DNA of 51,177 nt from an uncultured Flavobacterium sp. (GCF_947632075.1 NZ_CANRNX010000008.1:1-51177); one strand, 5' to 3'; shown: positions 18,088 to 28,064, counted from the first letter of the stretch. Notes: generated by a model from the letters alone, not told the origin. Numbers and translations are program-made.

Positions 18088-19041
18088 ATGAAAAAATATA
18101 TAAATACAGGTAGTAAAGATACGCGTTCAGGTTTTGGTGCAGGTTTAACTGAATTAGGACAAAAGAACGAAAATGTAGTGGCACTTTGTGCAGATTTAAT
18201 TGGTTCATTAAAAATGGACGATTTTAAAAAAAATCACCCAGAACGCTTTTTTCAAATTGGTATTGCAGAAGCAAACATGATCGGAATTGCTGCTGGTTTA
18301 ACCATTGGAGGAAAAATTCCTTTTACAGGTACTTTTGCTAATTTTTCTACTGGCCGTGTTTACGATCAAATTCGTCAATCTGTTGCTTATTCAGAAAAAA
18401 ATGTAAAGATTTGTGCTTCTCACGCAGGTTTAACTTTAGGTGAAGATGGTGCAACACACCAAATTTTAGAAGATATTGGGTTAATGAAAATGTTACCTGG
18501 TATGACCGTTATTAATACTTGTGATTACAACCAAACTAAAGCGGCTACATTAGCTATTGCAGAACATAACGGACCGGTTTATTTACGTTTTGGACGTCCG
18601 GTAGTGCCTAACTTTATGCCTGCTGATGAGCCTTTTGTTATTGGTAAAGCAATTTTATTAAATGAAGGTACTGATGTTACCATTGTTGCTACAGGTCATT
18701 TAGTATGGGAAGCTTTACAAGCTGCTGAAGCTTTAGAAGCAAAAGGAATTTCTGCTGAGGTTATCAATATTCATACTATAAAACCTTTAGATGAAGAAGC
18801 GATTTTAAAATCTGTTGCTAAAACAGGTTGTGTAGTTACTGCAGAAGAGCATAACTTCTTAGGAGGTTTAGGTGAATCTGTTTCAAGAGTTTTGGCATTA
18901 AATAATCCTGCTCCACAAGAATATGTTGCCGTGAATGATACTTTTGGTGAATCAGGAACTCCAGAAGAATTAATGGAGAAATACGGTTTAAATGCAAAAT
19001 CTATTATAGAAAAAGTAGAAAAAGTAATTTCTAGAAAATAA
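18088..19041 (+). CDS. Transketolase, C-terminal (pyrimidine-binding) subunit
   Basis: 317 residues corresponding to the second and third domains of transketolase. The pyrimidine-binding part shows [20 protein letters not shown] (with the catalytic Glu) and [19 protein letters not shown]. The C-terminal domain has [20 protein letters not shown] and [11 protein letters not shown]. It pairs with the 15779-16627 product to form the active enzyme. The gene starts five bases after the unknown secreted protein and ends before a strong bidirectional terminator. Confidence 0.95.
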   Translation: MKKYINTGSKDTRSGFGAGLTELGQKNENVVALCADLIGSLKMDDFKKNHPERFFQIGIAEANMIGIAAGLTIGGKIPFTGTFANFSTGRVYDQIRQSVAYSEKNVKICASHAGLTLGEDGATHQILEDIGLMKMLPGMTVINTCDYNQTKAATLAIAEHNGPVYLRFGRPVVPNFMPADEPFVIGKAILLNEGTDVTIVATGHLVWEALQAAEALEAKGISAEVINIHTIKPLDEEAILKSVAKTGCVVTAEEHNFLGGLGESVSRVLALNNPAPQEYVAVNDTFGESGTPEELMEKYGLNAKSIIEKVEKVISRK

Positions 19042-19055
19042 CGAAATGTAATAAT

Positions 19056-19087
19056 AAAAGCCTGATGATTTCATCAGGCTTTTTTTT
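19056..19087. terminator. Bidirectional terminator after the transketolase operon
   Basis: Inverted repeat AAAAGCCTGATGA / TCATCAGGCTTTT (19056-19068, 19071-19083) followed by further T. It lies between convergent genes. Confidence 0.9.
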
Positions 19088-19100
19088 AATAATAAGGTTA

Positions 19101-19820
19101 TTACTTTTTATCTTGTAAAGCAAAAACAGATTTCAATAAATTAGTTGTTCTTGCATTTACATTGGATCTAATATCTACTTCTTCTTTTGCAATCATAGTA
19201 AAAACTCCATCTAAAGCTTCATTAGTTACGTAATCTGTTAAATCAGGATTTACTTTTTGAACCATTGGAAGTGTGTTATAAGTGGTTATAATTTCTTTCC
19301 AAACTTTATCAGCTCCAACTTTATTAAACGAAGATTTAATGATTGGATTAAATTTTCCGTAAAGTGATTTTGTTGTCGATTTTTGTAAATATTGTGTTGC
19401 CGCATTATTTCCTCCCATTAAAATGTTTTTAGCATCTGTAATGGTCATATTTTTAATTGCATCTACAAAAATTGGTGTAGCTTCTTTTACTGCTACACTT
19501 GCAGCGTTATTCATAGCTTTAATTCCTTCATCGGCTAAACTGCCTAAACCTGCAGCACGTAATGCTTTTTCTACTTTTTGTAATTCTTCAGGCACAGGAA
19601 TTCGAACTAATGAATTATTATAAAAGCCATTATTTTTAGTTAAATTAACAACTTGCTGTGAAATTCCCAATTCTAAAGCTTCTTTTAAAGCATTAGAAAT
19701 TTGTAATTGTCCGATATTGCCTTGGTTTTGTATATCTGCTAATTGCTTAGTTGCTTGTTGTAATTCGGCACAACTTGTAACAAAGAATAATGTTAATACA
19801 GGAAATAGTATTTTTTTCAT
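19101..19820 (-). CDS. DUF4197 family lipoprotein
   Basis: 239 residues. The N-terminus MKKILFPVLTLFFVTSCAE has a lipobox-like VTSC, so the protein is probably a lipoprotein anchored in the outer or inner membrane. The body is helical and matches the pattern of DUF4197 proteins (ALKEALELGISQQV, then KNNGFYNNSLVRIPVPEELQ, and ATQYLQKSTTKSLYGKFNPII). Function is unknown in the family. It begins 23 bases after the menD stop and is likely co-transcribed with menD. Confidence 0.85.
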   Translation of the reverse strand: MKKILFPVLTLFFVTSCAELQQATKQLADIQNQGNIGQLQISNALKEALELGISQQVVNLTKNNGFYNNSLVRIPVPEELQKVEKALRAAGLGSLADEGIKAMNNAASVAVKEATPIFVDAIKNMTITDAKNILMGGNNAATQYLQKSTTKSLYGKFNPIIKSSFNKVGADKVWKEIITTYNTLPMVQKVNPDLTDYVTNEALDGVFTMIAKEEVDIRSNVNARTTNLLKSVFALQDKK

Positions 19821-19843
19821 AACTTTTTATTTTTTTGATAAAA

Positions 19844-21499
19844 TTAAAGTGTGATTGCCTTAAAATAGTTTCTTAAAATATCTTGATTGATTTTTGTTGG
19901 AGTAAAAATTTCTAAAATTGTTTTATTCTTGTTTTCAAAAAACGATTCTAATCTGCTATTTAATTCTTCTTCGTTTGAAATGGTATTATAATCGAACTGA
20001 TACATTTTAGCCAATTGTTCAGCAGTTAAGCAATGTTCGGTTTCAAAAAAAGTATTAAAAACAGGAGTTTCATTATGGCCAGGTAAAATTCTAAAAATTC
20101 CACCACCACCATTATTTATAACTATGATTTTAAAATTATTGGGAATGTAATTATTCCAAAGTGCATTACTATCATATAAAAAACTAATATCGCCAGTTAT
20201 TAAAACTGTTGGTTTGTTATTCGCAACAGCGGCTCCAATAGCAGTTGAAGTTGAGCCATCGATTCCACTTGTTCCACGATTACAATATACATCAATTTCA
20301 TTTGGAGTATTAAATAACTGCGCATATCTAATTGCCGAACTATTACTAATATGTAATTGAATATTTGTTGGTAGTTGTTTCCAAACTTTTTCAAAAACCA
20401 TAAAATCTGAATATGGAATTTCTTTTATGTATTGTTCATGACCAATTGCTCGAGATTTCATAATATTTTGAACAAAAGTTGAGTAGTCACTTTCAATATT
20501 TTTTTCATATTCGTACATCGAATTAAAGAAATCTTGTGAATTGGATTTAATTTCGTTTGTTAACACCTGAAAAGTATCGTAAGCTCTTAGTTCATCGACA
20601 TGCCAATGAGCTTTTGGTTTGTATTTTCTAAGTAAAGCTTTTATACGTTTAGAAACTATCATACCTCCTAAAGTAACTAATAATTCGGGTTGAAATTCAA
20701 GAAATTGTTCTTCAGTAAACGTAGTTATTAAGGTGTCAATGTTTGAAACAAAATTTGGATGATGAACGTTCGAAGTAATTTCTGTCATTACAACAACAGT
20801 AGGATCGTTCCCTAATTTTTGAATAATTTCTTCACTTAATACATTTGGATTTTGAACTCCAATTAGAACCAATTTCTTTTTAGTATTTTGAAAGATTGTT
20901 TGGTACAAATCAAAATTAATTTCTAAAGTTGATTCTGGTTTATCTTCAGTAATATTTGGAAAATAAGTAGGTTTATCTAAAACATTATACAATGGTTCTT
21001 CAAATGGAGCGTTGATGTGAACTGGACCTTTTTTAGTTATAGCTTTTTGAATAGCTTTTTGAATTAAGACATCATTTTCAACTGAGGCTTCATCAACTAA
21101 ATTTGCATTGAAAATTGAATGATTTTCAAAAACATTTCTTTGACGAATAGTTTGTCCATCTCCAATGTCAATTTTTGAAGTTGGACGGTCTGCAGAAATT
21201 ATAATTAATGGAATTTGACTATAAAAAGCTTCTGCAACTGCTGGATAGTAATTTAACAGGGCAGAACCTGAGGTGCAAACCAAAACGGTTGGTTCATGTT
21301 TTTGTTGTGCAATTCCTAAAGCAAAAAAGGCAGCACAGCGCTCATCTGCAATACTGTAACAATTAAAAAAAGGATCGATAGAAAAACCGATAGTCAACGG
21401 CGCATTTCGCGATCCTGGCGATATGATTATATTTTTTAAACCTTTGGCTTTACATATTTGAATAATGCTTTGTGCTAAAGGAATTTCTGGATATTTCAT
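19844..21499 (-). CDS. menD: 2-succinyl-5-enolpyruvyl-6-hydroxy-3-cyclohexene-1-carboxylate synthase
   Basis: 551-residue ThDP-dependent enzyme that condenses isochorismate with 2-oxoglutarate (losing CO2) in menaquinone synthesis. The N-terminal SPGSRNAPLTIGF and DERCAAFFALGIAQ are MenD signatures (catalytic Glu nearby), GSALLNYYPAVAEAFYSQIPLIIISADRP is the active-site stretch, and CNRGTSGIDGSTSTAIGAA plus GDISFLYDSNALWN form the ThDP/Mg site in the C-terminal third. Menaquinone is the respiratory quinone of this phylum. The other men genes are not in the window. Confidence 0.95.
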   Translation of the reverse strand: MKYPEIPLAQSIIQICKAKGLKNIIISPGSRNAPLTIGFSIDPFFNCYSIADERCAAFFALGIAQQKHEPTVLVCTSGSALLNYYPAVAEAFYSQIPLIIISADRPTSKIDIGDGQTIRQRNVFENHSIFNANLVDEASVENDVLIQKAIQKAITKKGPVHINAPFEEPLYNVLDKPTYFPNITEDKPESTLEINFDLYQTIFQNTKKKLVLIGVQNPNVLSEEIIQKLGNDPTVVVMTEITSNVHHPNFVSNIDTLITTFTEEQFLEFQPELLVTLGGMIVSKRIKALLRKYKPKAHWHVDELRAYDTFQVLTNEIKSNSQDFFNSMYEYEKNIESDYSTFVQNIMKSRAIGHEQYIKEIPYSDFMVFEKVWKQLPTNIQLHISNSSAIRYAQLFNTPNEIDVYCNRGTSGIDGSTSTAIGAAVANNKPTVLITGDISFLYDSNALWNNYIPNNFKIIVINNGGGGIFRILPGHNETPVFNTFFETEHCLTAEQLAKMYQFDYNTISNEEELNSRLESFFENKNKTILEIFTPTKINQDILRNYFKAITL

Positions 21500-21518
21500 T
21501 TGATCTTAATTTGTTACT

Positions 21519-21526
21519 CAAAGATA
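21519..21526 (-). promoter_or_regulatory. -7 box of menD
   Basis: Minus strand TATCTTTG, full match to TAnnTTTG, 20 bases upstream of the menD ATG. No convincing -33 box. Confidence 0.45.
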
Positions 21527-21554
21527 CAAACAAAACCTGTGATTTTTAAATGAA

Positions 21555-22142
21555 TTAATTGGCTTTTATCCAGTTTTTAATTTCGGTATCTGTTGGTAGA
21601 ATACGCGGGCCAAAAACTTTTTCTAATTCTCCGTTTTCGTTAATTAAGAATTTCTGAAAGTTCCATTCTACATCAAAATCACCTAAACCGTTTTTAGCTT
21701 GTTTAGTTAAAAACTGATAAACTTCATTTTGGTTTTCACCTTTTACAATTGATTTTTCCATCATTGGGAAAGTAACACCATAATTTTTTTGACAGAAAGT
21801 TGCAATTTCTTGATTTGAACCAGGATCTTGCCCCATAAAATCGTTTGATGGAAATCCGATAATAATGAAGTTTTTATCTTTAAATTCTGAATATAAACTT
21901 TGTAATTGTTCAAATTGTGGTGTTAATCCACATTCAGAAGCGGTATTAACGATCATTATTTTTTTTCCTTTTAGAGAAGCAAAATCAAAATCATTACCCT
22001 GAATATCTTTAACTTTAAATTGATAGATGTTTTCTGTATCCATGTTTTCTATACTATTTGTGGTTGTGGTTGGTTTTATTTCAGTGTTCATTTTAGAACA
22101 ACTTAGGCTAAGTAAACTTGTAAGAATAAATATGATTTTCAT
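21555..22142 (-). CDS. Glutathione peroxidase family lipoprotein
   Basis: 195 residues. The signal MKIIFILTSLLSLSCSK looks like a lipoprotein signal (SLSC). The GPx domain starts near residue 40. The catalytic Cys71 is in VNTASECGLTPQ, the Gln/Asn region is GFPSNDFMGQDPGSNQEI, and the Trp is in VEWNFQKF. Bacterial Cys-GPx enzymes generally reduce peroxides using thioredoxin rather than glutathione. The location would be periplasmic face of the envelope. A terminator for the neighbouring ccsBA gene lies just upstream, so this gene must have its own promoter, but none was clear. Confidence 0.92.
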   Translation of the reverse strand: MKIIFILTSLLSLSCSKMNTEIKPTTTTNSIENMDTENIYQFKVKDIQGNDFDFASLKGKKIMIVNTASECGLTPQFEQLQSLYSEFKDKNFIIIGFPSNDFMGQDPGSNQEIATFCQKNYGVTFPMMEKSIVKGENQNEVYQFLTKQAKNGLGDFDVEWNFQKFLINENGELEKVFGPRILPTDTEIKNWIKAN

Positions 22143-22202
22143 AAAAAATATTTTTTTAAAGTTAGTGAAAAATATTTTCTATCAGTATAATAGAATGTTA
22201 AT

Positions 22203-22236
22203 AAAAAAACGCTTTCTAAATTTGAAAGCGTTTTTT
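22203..22236 (-). terminator. Terminator of ccsBA
   Basis: Inverted repeat AAAAAACGCTTTC / GAAAGCGTTTTTT (22204-22216, 22224-22236) with a 7-base loop, just after the ccsBA stop on the minus strand. Confidence 0.9.
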
Positions 22237-22242
22237 AAATAT

Positions 22243-25200
22243 TTATTTTTTGTAATGTTTTCTGTATTTAAAGAATGCTAATGCACCAATTGTAAATACA
22301 ATAGCTACCGACCACCAAATGAAAGTAGGTGTTACGACTTGATCTCCTTTTGCGTACGAATGTAAACCTGATAAATAGAAGTTAACTCCAAAATAAGTCA
22401 TTAAAATAGCATAAAAAGCTATAATTGACATGAAATTATAAAACCATGTTCCACGTAACGAAGGAACAAAACGCATGTGAATAACAAAAGCATAAACCAT
22501 AATACTAACTAAAGCCCAAGTCTCTTTTGGATCCCAACCCCAATATCGGCCCCAACTTTCGTTAGCCCATTGACCACCTAAAAAGTTCCCTATGGTTAAC
22601 ATGACTAATCCAACAGTTAAAGCCATTTCGTTAATGTAGGTAATCTCCTTGATGTTCAAATCCATACGTGCTTTGTTTTTCTTTGTTGTAAAAATCATTA
22701 ATAACAAGGCAACAATTCCTAAAATTGTTCCCAAAGCAAATGGACCGTAACTACCTACAATTATAGAAACGTGAATCATTAACCAATAAGAATTAAGAAC
22801 AGGTTGCAGGTTTGCTATCGCAGGATCCATCCAATTCCAATGTGCAATCATCAAAATCATTCCAGCAACAAAAGCAGTAGAAGCAATGGTTAATTCTGAT
22901 TTTCTTCCAAAAATTAAACCAAACAACATAGTTGCCCAACCTACATATATCATAGATTCATAAGCATCAGACCAAGGTGCATGACCAGAAACATACCAAC
23001 GTGCTGCTAAACCTGCTGTATGTAATAAAAATAAAGCAATGGTTACACCAATGAATGTTTTTGTTAAGATTTGTAAAGTTTTATTGTCTTTGAAAATACG
23101 AATGATGACTACAGCAAATAATAATACTGATACATACATATACCAAGAAAATAATCTCTTGAATATGTCGTATTTGTTATATAAAATTTCAGCTTCGACA
23201 TGTTGGTCTGAAGGTATTACTTCTGCACCAAATTTGTGCTGATATTGACTAATGTTTTCTAAGAACTCATCTGCTTTTTCGTAATCTTTAGTTTCTAAAG
23301 ATTTTAATAAAGAACTTAAATAAGCAGGTAAAATAATTTTAGTGAATTGTAAATCTTCACCTTGAATATCTGATTCGTTTAATTCTAAGTACGAAATCCA
23401 TTTGTTTCCTTTATCATAAGGAACAGGGAAAATTGTTAGAATTTGTCCTGTAATTGCAGAATATAATAAGTTTACTTTTTTATCAGCTTCAATAAAATCT
23501 TTTTGGAATTGATTTTTTACCGATGCGTGATTAGCTTCTTCTAAATATGGATCTAATTTATAATTTCCTTTTTCGTCAAAGAAATTGATTAATGCTGCAT
23601 TTTTTTGATCGGCAGGAATACCAATAATAGATCGAATACTATCATTTTCTCTTTTTAAGTTAATGATTGGAACATTGTACCATAATTGAGGAAATTGGGT
23701 AATTGAAAGTAAAACTTGATCTGAATCTAAACCTTTATACGTATCTGATTTACTAACTTTTCTTAATAATTCAGATGAAAACGTATTGATTGGTTTCATA
23801 CGACCACCTGCATCTTGGATAATTAATTTTCCAAATTTATCTGCATGTTCTAACGGAACTTTTGAAACTTCTAAAAGTGAATCTAATTGTTTTTCTGTAG
23901 GAAGTTTATGACCATGTTGTGCAAAAGCTCCTAATGAAATAAATAATACTAATGCTGTAATTAAATTCTTTTTCTTTTCTCGAATTTTATTTAATTTTTT
24001 TCTTAAATCGTCGAAACGTGTATTTTTTGTAAACAAAATTAAAAGCAATGTGATGTATAATAAAGTATATCCAACATAAGTGATCCAAGTTCCCCAGAAA
24101 TCATGACTTACAGACAAAATTGTACCTAATTCATCAGGATCAAAACCTGCTTGGAAAAAGCGATAACCATCATAATCTAACACATTATTCATAAAAATAT
24201 GTGCGTCAAAATTTTTATCTCGTGGATCAATTATTGTAACCAAACTTTCAAAAGATGAATAACTTTTTTCTGTTCCAGGATATTTATTTGCAATGAAATC
24301 ATTTAATTGAACTTCAAATGGAGTTGTGTAAACCTTTGAACCAAAAAGTAAAGTAAATTCTAATTGACCTAATTCAAATGATTGAGGGATTCCCATTTGG
24401 CCTTTATTTCCTAATAAAGTAACTTCTTCACTAACGGTATTACCTTGGCTATCTTCTGTAGAAACAGTTAAAATTAACGCATCTTGTTTTTGGCTGTTTT
24501 TGAAATCGTTATCAGAAACATATCCAATTTTACCTTTAATAGGTAATTCAGGAAAAACAAATTGTGAACCTCCGATGTTATATAACGAACGGAACATTAA
24601 TTCTTGTTTTTCATTTTTTGTAACATCTCCTTGAAATTGGTCGATCATTCGCATGAAGTTTCCTTCAAAAGGAGTTTCAATTGTAAAATTATCTCCATCT
24701 TTAGTAATGTTAATTGCACCTTCAGTTGGATTATTGAAAGCAAACAATACATTATGGAAATTATGTACTTGTCCTTCTTGTAAGAAATGTTCGTGACGGT
24801 TTCCATCACCAGATTCTACCATTTTTAAGAAATAGATTCCGTTTTCGTCTTGCTGAACCGTTTCGGTTGCTCCCATGATAAAGTCTTTAAATTCCACTTT
24901 GAAAGGAATTCCATTGAACTCTTTTTTCATAGAAAAATGGTTTGAGCCAAAGAAACTAATTAAATTATCTTTATCTAAAGCAGCAGAGAACATATGCTGA
25001 TTTTCAAAAGTTCTACGTTTCATTTCTCCATCAACCATACCGTCAGCCATGATGGTTAAGAATGTGCGATCAGAAAAAATTTGATTTGATTTTTCTGTTT
25101 CTCTAATCGGCATCACACCTTCGTAACTGATGTATCGCGTTACAAAAGCTCCAACTAAAATAAAAATGAAAGAAAGGTGCAAAACTAAAGTAACCCATTT

Positions 25201-25422
25201 TTCCTTTTTGTATAATTGATATCTTTTGATGTTACCAATAAAGTTAAAAACAAATAACAGCATAATAGCCTCAAACCATTTTGCGTTATAAATTACAATA
25301 CGCGCAGTATCTGTATTGTATTCATTTTCAACAAAGGTACCAAGACCTAACGCAATGGCGTATACAATAAATAACACCGCCATTAATCGTGTTGAGGATA
25401 AGAAAGTAAATAACTTCTTCAT
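22243..25422 (-). CDS. ccsBA: Fused cytochrome c biogenesis protein CcsBA (ResB-ResC)
   Basis: 1059-residue inner-membrane System II heme lyase that exports heme and joins it to CxxCH motifs of apocytochromes c. The N-terminal ResB/CcsB part has membrane helices at about 10-30, 45-65 and 75-95 and a large periplasmic domain up to about 430. A second hydrophobic stretch and a periplasmic domain follow. The C-terminal CcsA part (about 770-1059) has the heme-binding WWD signature WGRYWGWDPKETWAL and histidines in flanking helices. The start at MKKLFTFLSS is preferred over an upstream in-frame ATG that would add 12 atypical residues. A -7 box lies at 25456-25463. The fused form is usual for Bacteroidetes and Epsilonproteobacteria. 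Confidence 0.93.
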   Translation of the reverse strand: MKKLFTFLSSTRLMAVLFIVYAIALGLGTFVENEYNTDTARIVIYNAKWFEAIMLLFVFNFIGNIKRYQLYKKEKWVTLVLHLSFIFILVGAFVTRYISYEGVMPIRETEKSNQIFSDRTFLTIMADGMVDGEMKRRTFENQHMFSAALDKDNLISFFGSNHFSMKKEFNGIPFKVEFKDFIMGATETVQQDENGIYFLKMVESGDGNRHEHFLQEGQVHNFHNVLFAFNNPTEGAINITKDGDNFTIETPFEGNFMRMIDQFQGDVTKNEKQELMFRSLYNIGGSQFVFPELPIKGKIGYVSDNDFKNSQKQDALILTVSTEDSQGNTVSEEVTLLGNKGQMGIPQSFELGQLEFTLLFGSKVYTTPFEVQLNDFIANKYPGTEKSYSSFESLVTIIDPRDKNFDAHIFMNNVLDYDGYRFFQAGFDPDELGTILSVSHDFWGTWITYVGYTLLYITLLLILFTKNTRFDDLRKKLNKIREKKKNLITALVLFISLGAFAQHGHKLPTEKQLDSLLEVSKVPLEHADKFGKLIIQDAGGRMKPINTFSSELLRKVSKSDTYKGLDSDQVLLSITQFPQLWYNVPIINLKRENDSIRSIIGIPADQKNAALINFFDEKGNYKLDPYLEEANHASVKNQFQKDFIEADKKVNLLYSAITGQILTIFPVPYDKGNKWISYLELNESDIQGEDLQFTKIILPAYLSSLLKSLETKDYEKADEFLENISQYQHKFGAEVIPSDQHVEAEILYNKYDIFKRLFSWYMYVSVLLFAVVIIRIFKDNKTLQILTKTFIGVTIALFLLHTAGLAARWYVSGHAPWSDAYESMIYVGWATMLFGLIFGRKSELTIASTAFVAGMILMIAHWNWMDPAIANLQPVLNSYWLMIHVSIIVGSYGPFALGTILGIVALLLMIFTTKKNKARMDLNIKEITYINEMALTVGLVMLTIGNFLGGQWANESWGRYWGWDPKETWALVSIMVYAFVIHMRFVPSLRGTWFYNFMSIIAFYAILMTYFGVNFYLSGLHSYAKGDQVVTPTFIWWSVAIVFTIGALAFFKYRKHYKK

Positions 25423-25455
25423 AATAAAATATATGTAGTGTACATTAAGATTGCA

Positions 25456-25463
25456 CAAAAATA
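25456..25463 (-). promoter_or_regulatory. -7 box of ccsBA
   Basis: Minus strand TATTTTTG, full match to TAnnTTTG, 34 bases before the chosen ATG. It lies inside the 5' part of the longer alternative ORF, supporting the shorter start. Confidence 0.5.
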
Positions 25464-25519
25464 GTTTTTTTAGATTGTATTATGTTTATTTTAACGAATA
25501 ATTAATGTATGAAAAATTA

Positions 25520-25550
25520 TTGAGTAGATAGAAATAAAATTTTAAATTTG
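25520..25550 (+). promoter_or_regulatory. Promoter of the aminotransferase gene
   Basis: TTG (25520-25522), 20 bases, TAAATTTG (25543-25550): both boxes and spacing match the Bacteroidetes consensus. The leader is about 42 bases. Confidence 0.75.
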
Positions 25551-25598
25551 TGAGGTTAACAACAAAAAAAACAGATTTTAATTATACCATTATAAATT

Positions 25599-26792
25599 AT
25601 GCCTAAAATTTCAAACAAAGGCCACCAAATGCCAGAATCTCCGATTCGTAAATTAGTTCCGTTTGCTGAGATTGCAAAGAAAAAAGGACACAAAGTTTAT
25701 CATTTAAATATTGGTCAGCCAGATATTAAAACTCCAGAAGTTGCTTTGAATGCTGTTAAAAACGCAAATATCGAAGTTTTAGAATATAGCCATTCTGCTG
25801 GTTTTGAATCTTATAGAAATAAATTAGCTGCTTACTATCAAAGACAAGGTTTACCTGTTAATACAGAAGATATAATTATTACAACTGGTGGTTCAGAAGC
25901 TTTAATGTTTGCTATGGGAAGTACTATGGATCATGGAGATGAAATAATTATTCCAGAACCATTCTATGCAAATTACAACGGTTTCTCAACTGCTTCAGGA
26001 ATAAAAGTTGTACCTGTTATTTCTGGAATTGAAACTGGTTTTGCATTACCACCAATTGCTGAGTTTGAAAAATTAATCACGCCAAAAACAAAAGCAATTT
26101 TAATTTGTAACCCTGGAAACCCAACAGGTTACTTATATTCTAAAGAAGAAATTGAAGAATTAGCTACTTTGGTTAAGAAACACGATTTGTTCTTAATTGC
26201 TGATGAAGTTTATAGAGAGTTTGCTTATGACGGTTTCAAACATTTTTCTGTTTTAAACGAGGAAAGCATTGCTGAAAATGCAATTATGATTGATTCAGTT
26301 TCTAAACGTTTTAGTATGTGTGGAGCTCGTATTGGATGTGTAGTTTCTAAAAATAAAGAATTTATGCATGCAGCAATGAAGTTTGCTCAAGCTCGTTTAT
26401 CGCCTCCAACTTATGCGCAAATTGCTTCAGAAGCGGCTTTAGATACACCTCAATCTTATTTTGATGATGTTATCACAGAATATAAAGATCGTAGAGATAT
26501 TTTAGTAAATGCATTAAACGCAATTGATGGAGTAGAGGTAGCTAACCCAAAAGGTGCTTTTTACTGTATTGCTAAATTACCAGTTGATAATGCAGAAGAT
26601 TTCGCTAAATGGATTTTAGAAGATTTCGATTTAAACGGTGAAACAGTTATGGTTGCACCTGCTGCAGGTTTCTATTCAACTCCAGGTGTTGGGTTAAACG
26701 AAGTACGTTTAGCTTATGTACTTAAGAAAGATGATTTAATTAAATCTGCTGAAATTTTAGAAGCTGCTTTAACTGCGTATAAAAATAAATAG
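25599..26792 (+). CDS. Pyridoxal-phosphate aminotransferase, aspartate aminotransferase-like (class I/II)
   Basis: 397-residue fold-type I PLP enzyme. The PLP Schiff-base Lys236 is in DSVSKRFSMCGARIG, the substrate carboxylate Arg is in the C-terminal EVRLAYV, and the cofactor motifs are TTGGSEALMFAMG, CNPGNPTGYLYS and ADEVYREFAYDG. It most likely transfers the amino group between aspartate (or aromatic/branched amino acids) and 2-oxoglutarate. It is a single-gene unit with a clear promoter and terminator. Confidence 0.92.
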   Translation: MPKISNKGHQMPESPIRKLVPFAEIAKKKGHKVYHLNIGQPDIKTPEVALNAVKNANIEVLEYSHSAGFESYRNKLAAYYQRQGLPVNTEDIIITTGGSEALMFAMGSTMDHGDEIIIPEPFYANYNGFSTASGIKVVPVISGIETGFALPPIAEFEKLITPKTKAILICNPGNPTGYLYSKEEIEELATLVKKHDLFLIADEVYREFAYDGFKHFSVLNEESIAENAIMIDSVSKRFSMCGARIGCVVSKNKEFMHAAMKFAQARLSPPTYAQIASEAALDTPQSYFDDVITEYKDRRDILVNALNAIDGVEVANPKGAFYCIAKLPVDNAEDFAKWILEDFDLNGETVMVAPAAGFYSTPGVGLNEVRLAYVLKKDDLIKSAEILEAALTAYKNK

Positions 26793-26807
26793 ATTTTTAA
26801 ATAAAAT

Positions 26808-26843
26808 AAAAAAGGTTTAACTATTTGAGTTAAACCTTTTTTT
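26808..26843. terminator. Bidirectional terminator after the aminotransferase gene
   Basis: Perfect 15-bp inverted repeat AAAAAAGGTTTAACT / AGTTAAACCTTTTTT with a 5-base loop, between convergent genes. Confidence 0.9.
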
Positions 26844-26868
26844 ATGCTTTAATTTGATAAATAATATA

Positions 26869-27474
26869 TTAATTTCCTTCCCATTCCTCTAAATCAGATT
26901 TATGAACAAGAACACCGTAATCATCAGAATAAACAAATTCATCATTTTCTAATTGTTCAACAAATTCATTAATCCATTCTGTAAATGAATCAGCTAAAAG
27001 CTCTCGAACAGCTTCATCATGCCAAATACGAATAATTTGACCGTACTTTCCTTCTTCAGTCGGATCTAAATCAATACAAATGTGGTTTCCGTTTCCGTCA
27101 TAAGTAAAAGGAATCCAAGCGGGGTTCCACCAATCAGGTTTTATACCTGTGTCTGGATCGCTAATAAAAGCTTCGTCTTCATCATCATAAAATGAATTGT
27201 TATCTAATAATTCTTTCCAAACATTCCATTCTTCAAGAATTCTTTCCATAGATAAAAATTCTTCACCTTTCATTATTCCCGCACCGTGATTATTTTCACC
27301 GTTATGTATTTTATAAAAAGCTTTAAAATCATCAGGAAATTGTTTTTTTATCGTTTGTTCTAACGACACAATTTTTTTGTCAGTAACTCCTGGATGTAAA
27401 TCGTAATTAAATTCTTTAAAATTATCAGTTATTTGGTCTAAACACTTGATTAATTTATTCCAAGCTTGATCCAT
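26869..27474 (-). CDS. SMI1/KNR4 (SUKH) family protein
   Basis: 201 acidic residues. The pattern ISLEQTIKKQFPDDFKAFYKIHNGENN near residues 35-62 and the later WNPAWIPFTYDGNGNHICIDLDPT match the SMI1/KNR4 (SUKH) fold. Many SUKH proteins are immunity proteins for contact-dependent or polymorphic toxins, but stand-alone copies of this length with the WIPF...G..ICIDLDP motif are also common housekeeping proteins. No toxin gene is adjacent, so an immunity role is only a possibility. Confidence 0.88.
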   Translation of the reverse strand: MDQAWNKLIKCLDQITDNFKEFNYDLHPGVTDKKIVSLEQTIKKQFPDDFKAFYKIHNGENNHGAGIMKGEEFLSMERILEEWNVWKELLDNNSFYDDEDEAFISDPDTGIKPDWWNPAWIPFTYDGNGNHICIDLDPTEEGKYGQIIRIWHDEAVRELLADSFTEWINEFVEQLENDEFVYSDDYGVLVHKSDLEEWEGN

Positions 27475-27602
27475 TTTTTTAGTAGCTTAAGTTGTTTTAG
27501 TTAATATTATAGTTTTTTTAATAGTATAAATTTATAAAAAAATGCATACAAAACTTTATTAAGCTTGTTTTTTTTATAAAAAAATGAATAATGTATTAGC
27601 CT

Positions 27603-28022
27603 TTATGAAATTGTTAAGTTTAAACGTTTTTCAACCTCAATAAATGCTTTAATAAGTTCGTTTTGGTTCGTTTCGTCAGAAATAATTTTTTCAATTAATG
27701 TTAAAGTATCTACTTCAGAGTTAATAAAATCTGTTTCATTAAATTGATTTATTTTGATGTTATTTTGAATTTCAAAACTTTGTTTTAGCTTATAAAACGA
27801 AACAGCATTTATTTTTTGTTTCTGTTTGAATTGAAACCATAATTCATTTCGTGTAAAATCGATGTCGTTTTCCACTTTAACAATTTTTGATACATTTAAT
27901 GAATCAATATCTTCAAAGTCAATAGTAACATCTATGTTGCTTCTTTTATTCTTATTTTTATTATAAATTCCAATTACAACGAATAAGATTACAATGCTTG
28001 CGATAATTAAAAAATATAACAT
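27603..28022 (-). CDS. Small single-pass membrane protein, unknown
   Basis: 139 residues. One N-terminal membrane segment (about 3-20, LIIASIVILFVVIGIY) is followed by a basic stop-transfer KNKNKRS and a soluble acidic domain of mixed helix and strand. No family recognised. It is divergent from the DbpA-like helicase gene and shares a 19-bp back-to-back promoter with it (28065-28083). Confidence 0.65.
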   Translation of the reverse strand: MLYFLIIASIVILFVVIGIYNKNKNKRSNIDVTIDFEDIDSLNVSKIVKVENDIDFTRNELWFQFKQKQKINAVSFYKLKQSFEIQNNIKINQFNETDFINSEVDTLTLIEKIISDETNQNELIKAFIEVEKRLNLTIS

Positions 28023-28064
28023 GATTTTAGTTTTAATTGATTATTGATAAGTTAAATAAAATGA

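Noticed and set aside
26869..27474. SMI1/KNR4 protein as immunity protein of a toxin system
   Set aside because: No toxin, VgrG/Rhs or other polymorphic-toxin gene is near; kept as a plain SUKH-family call.
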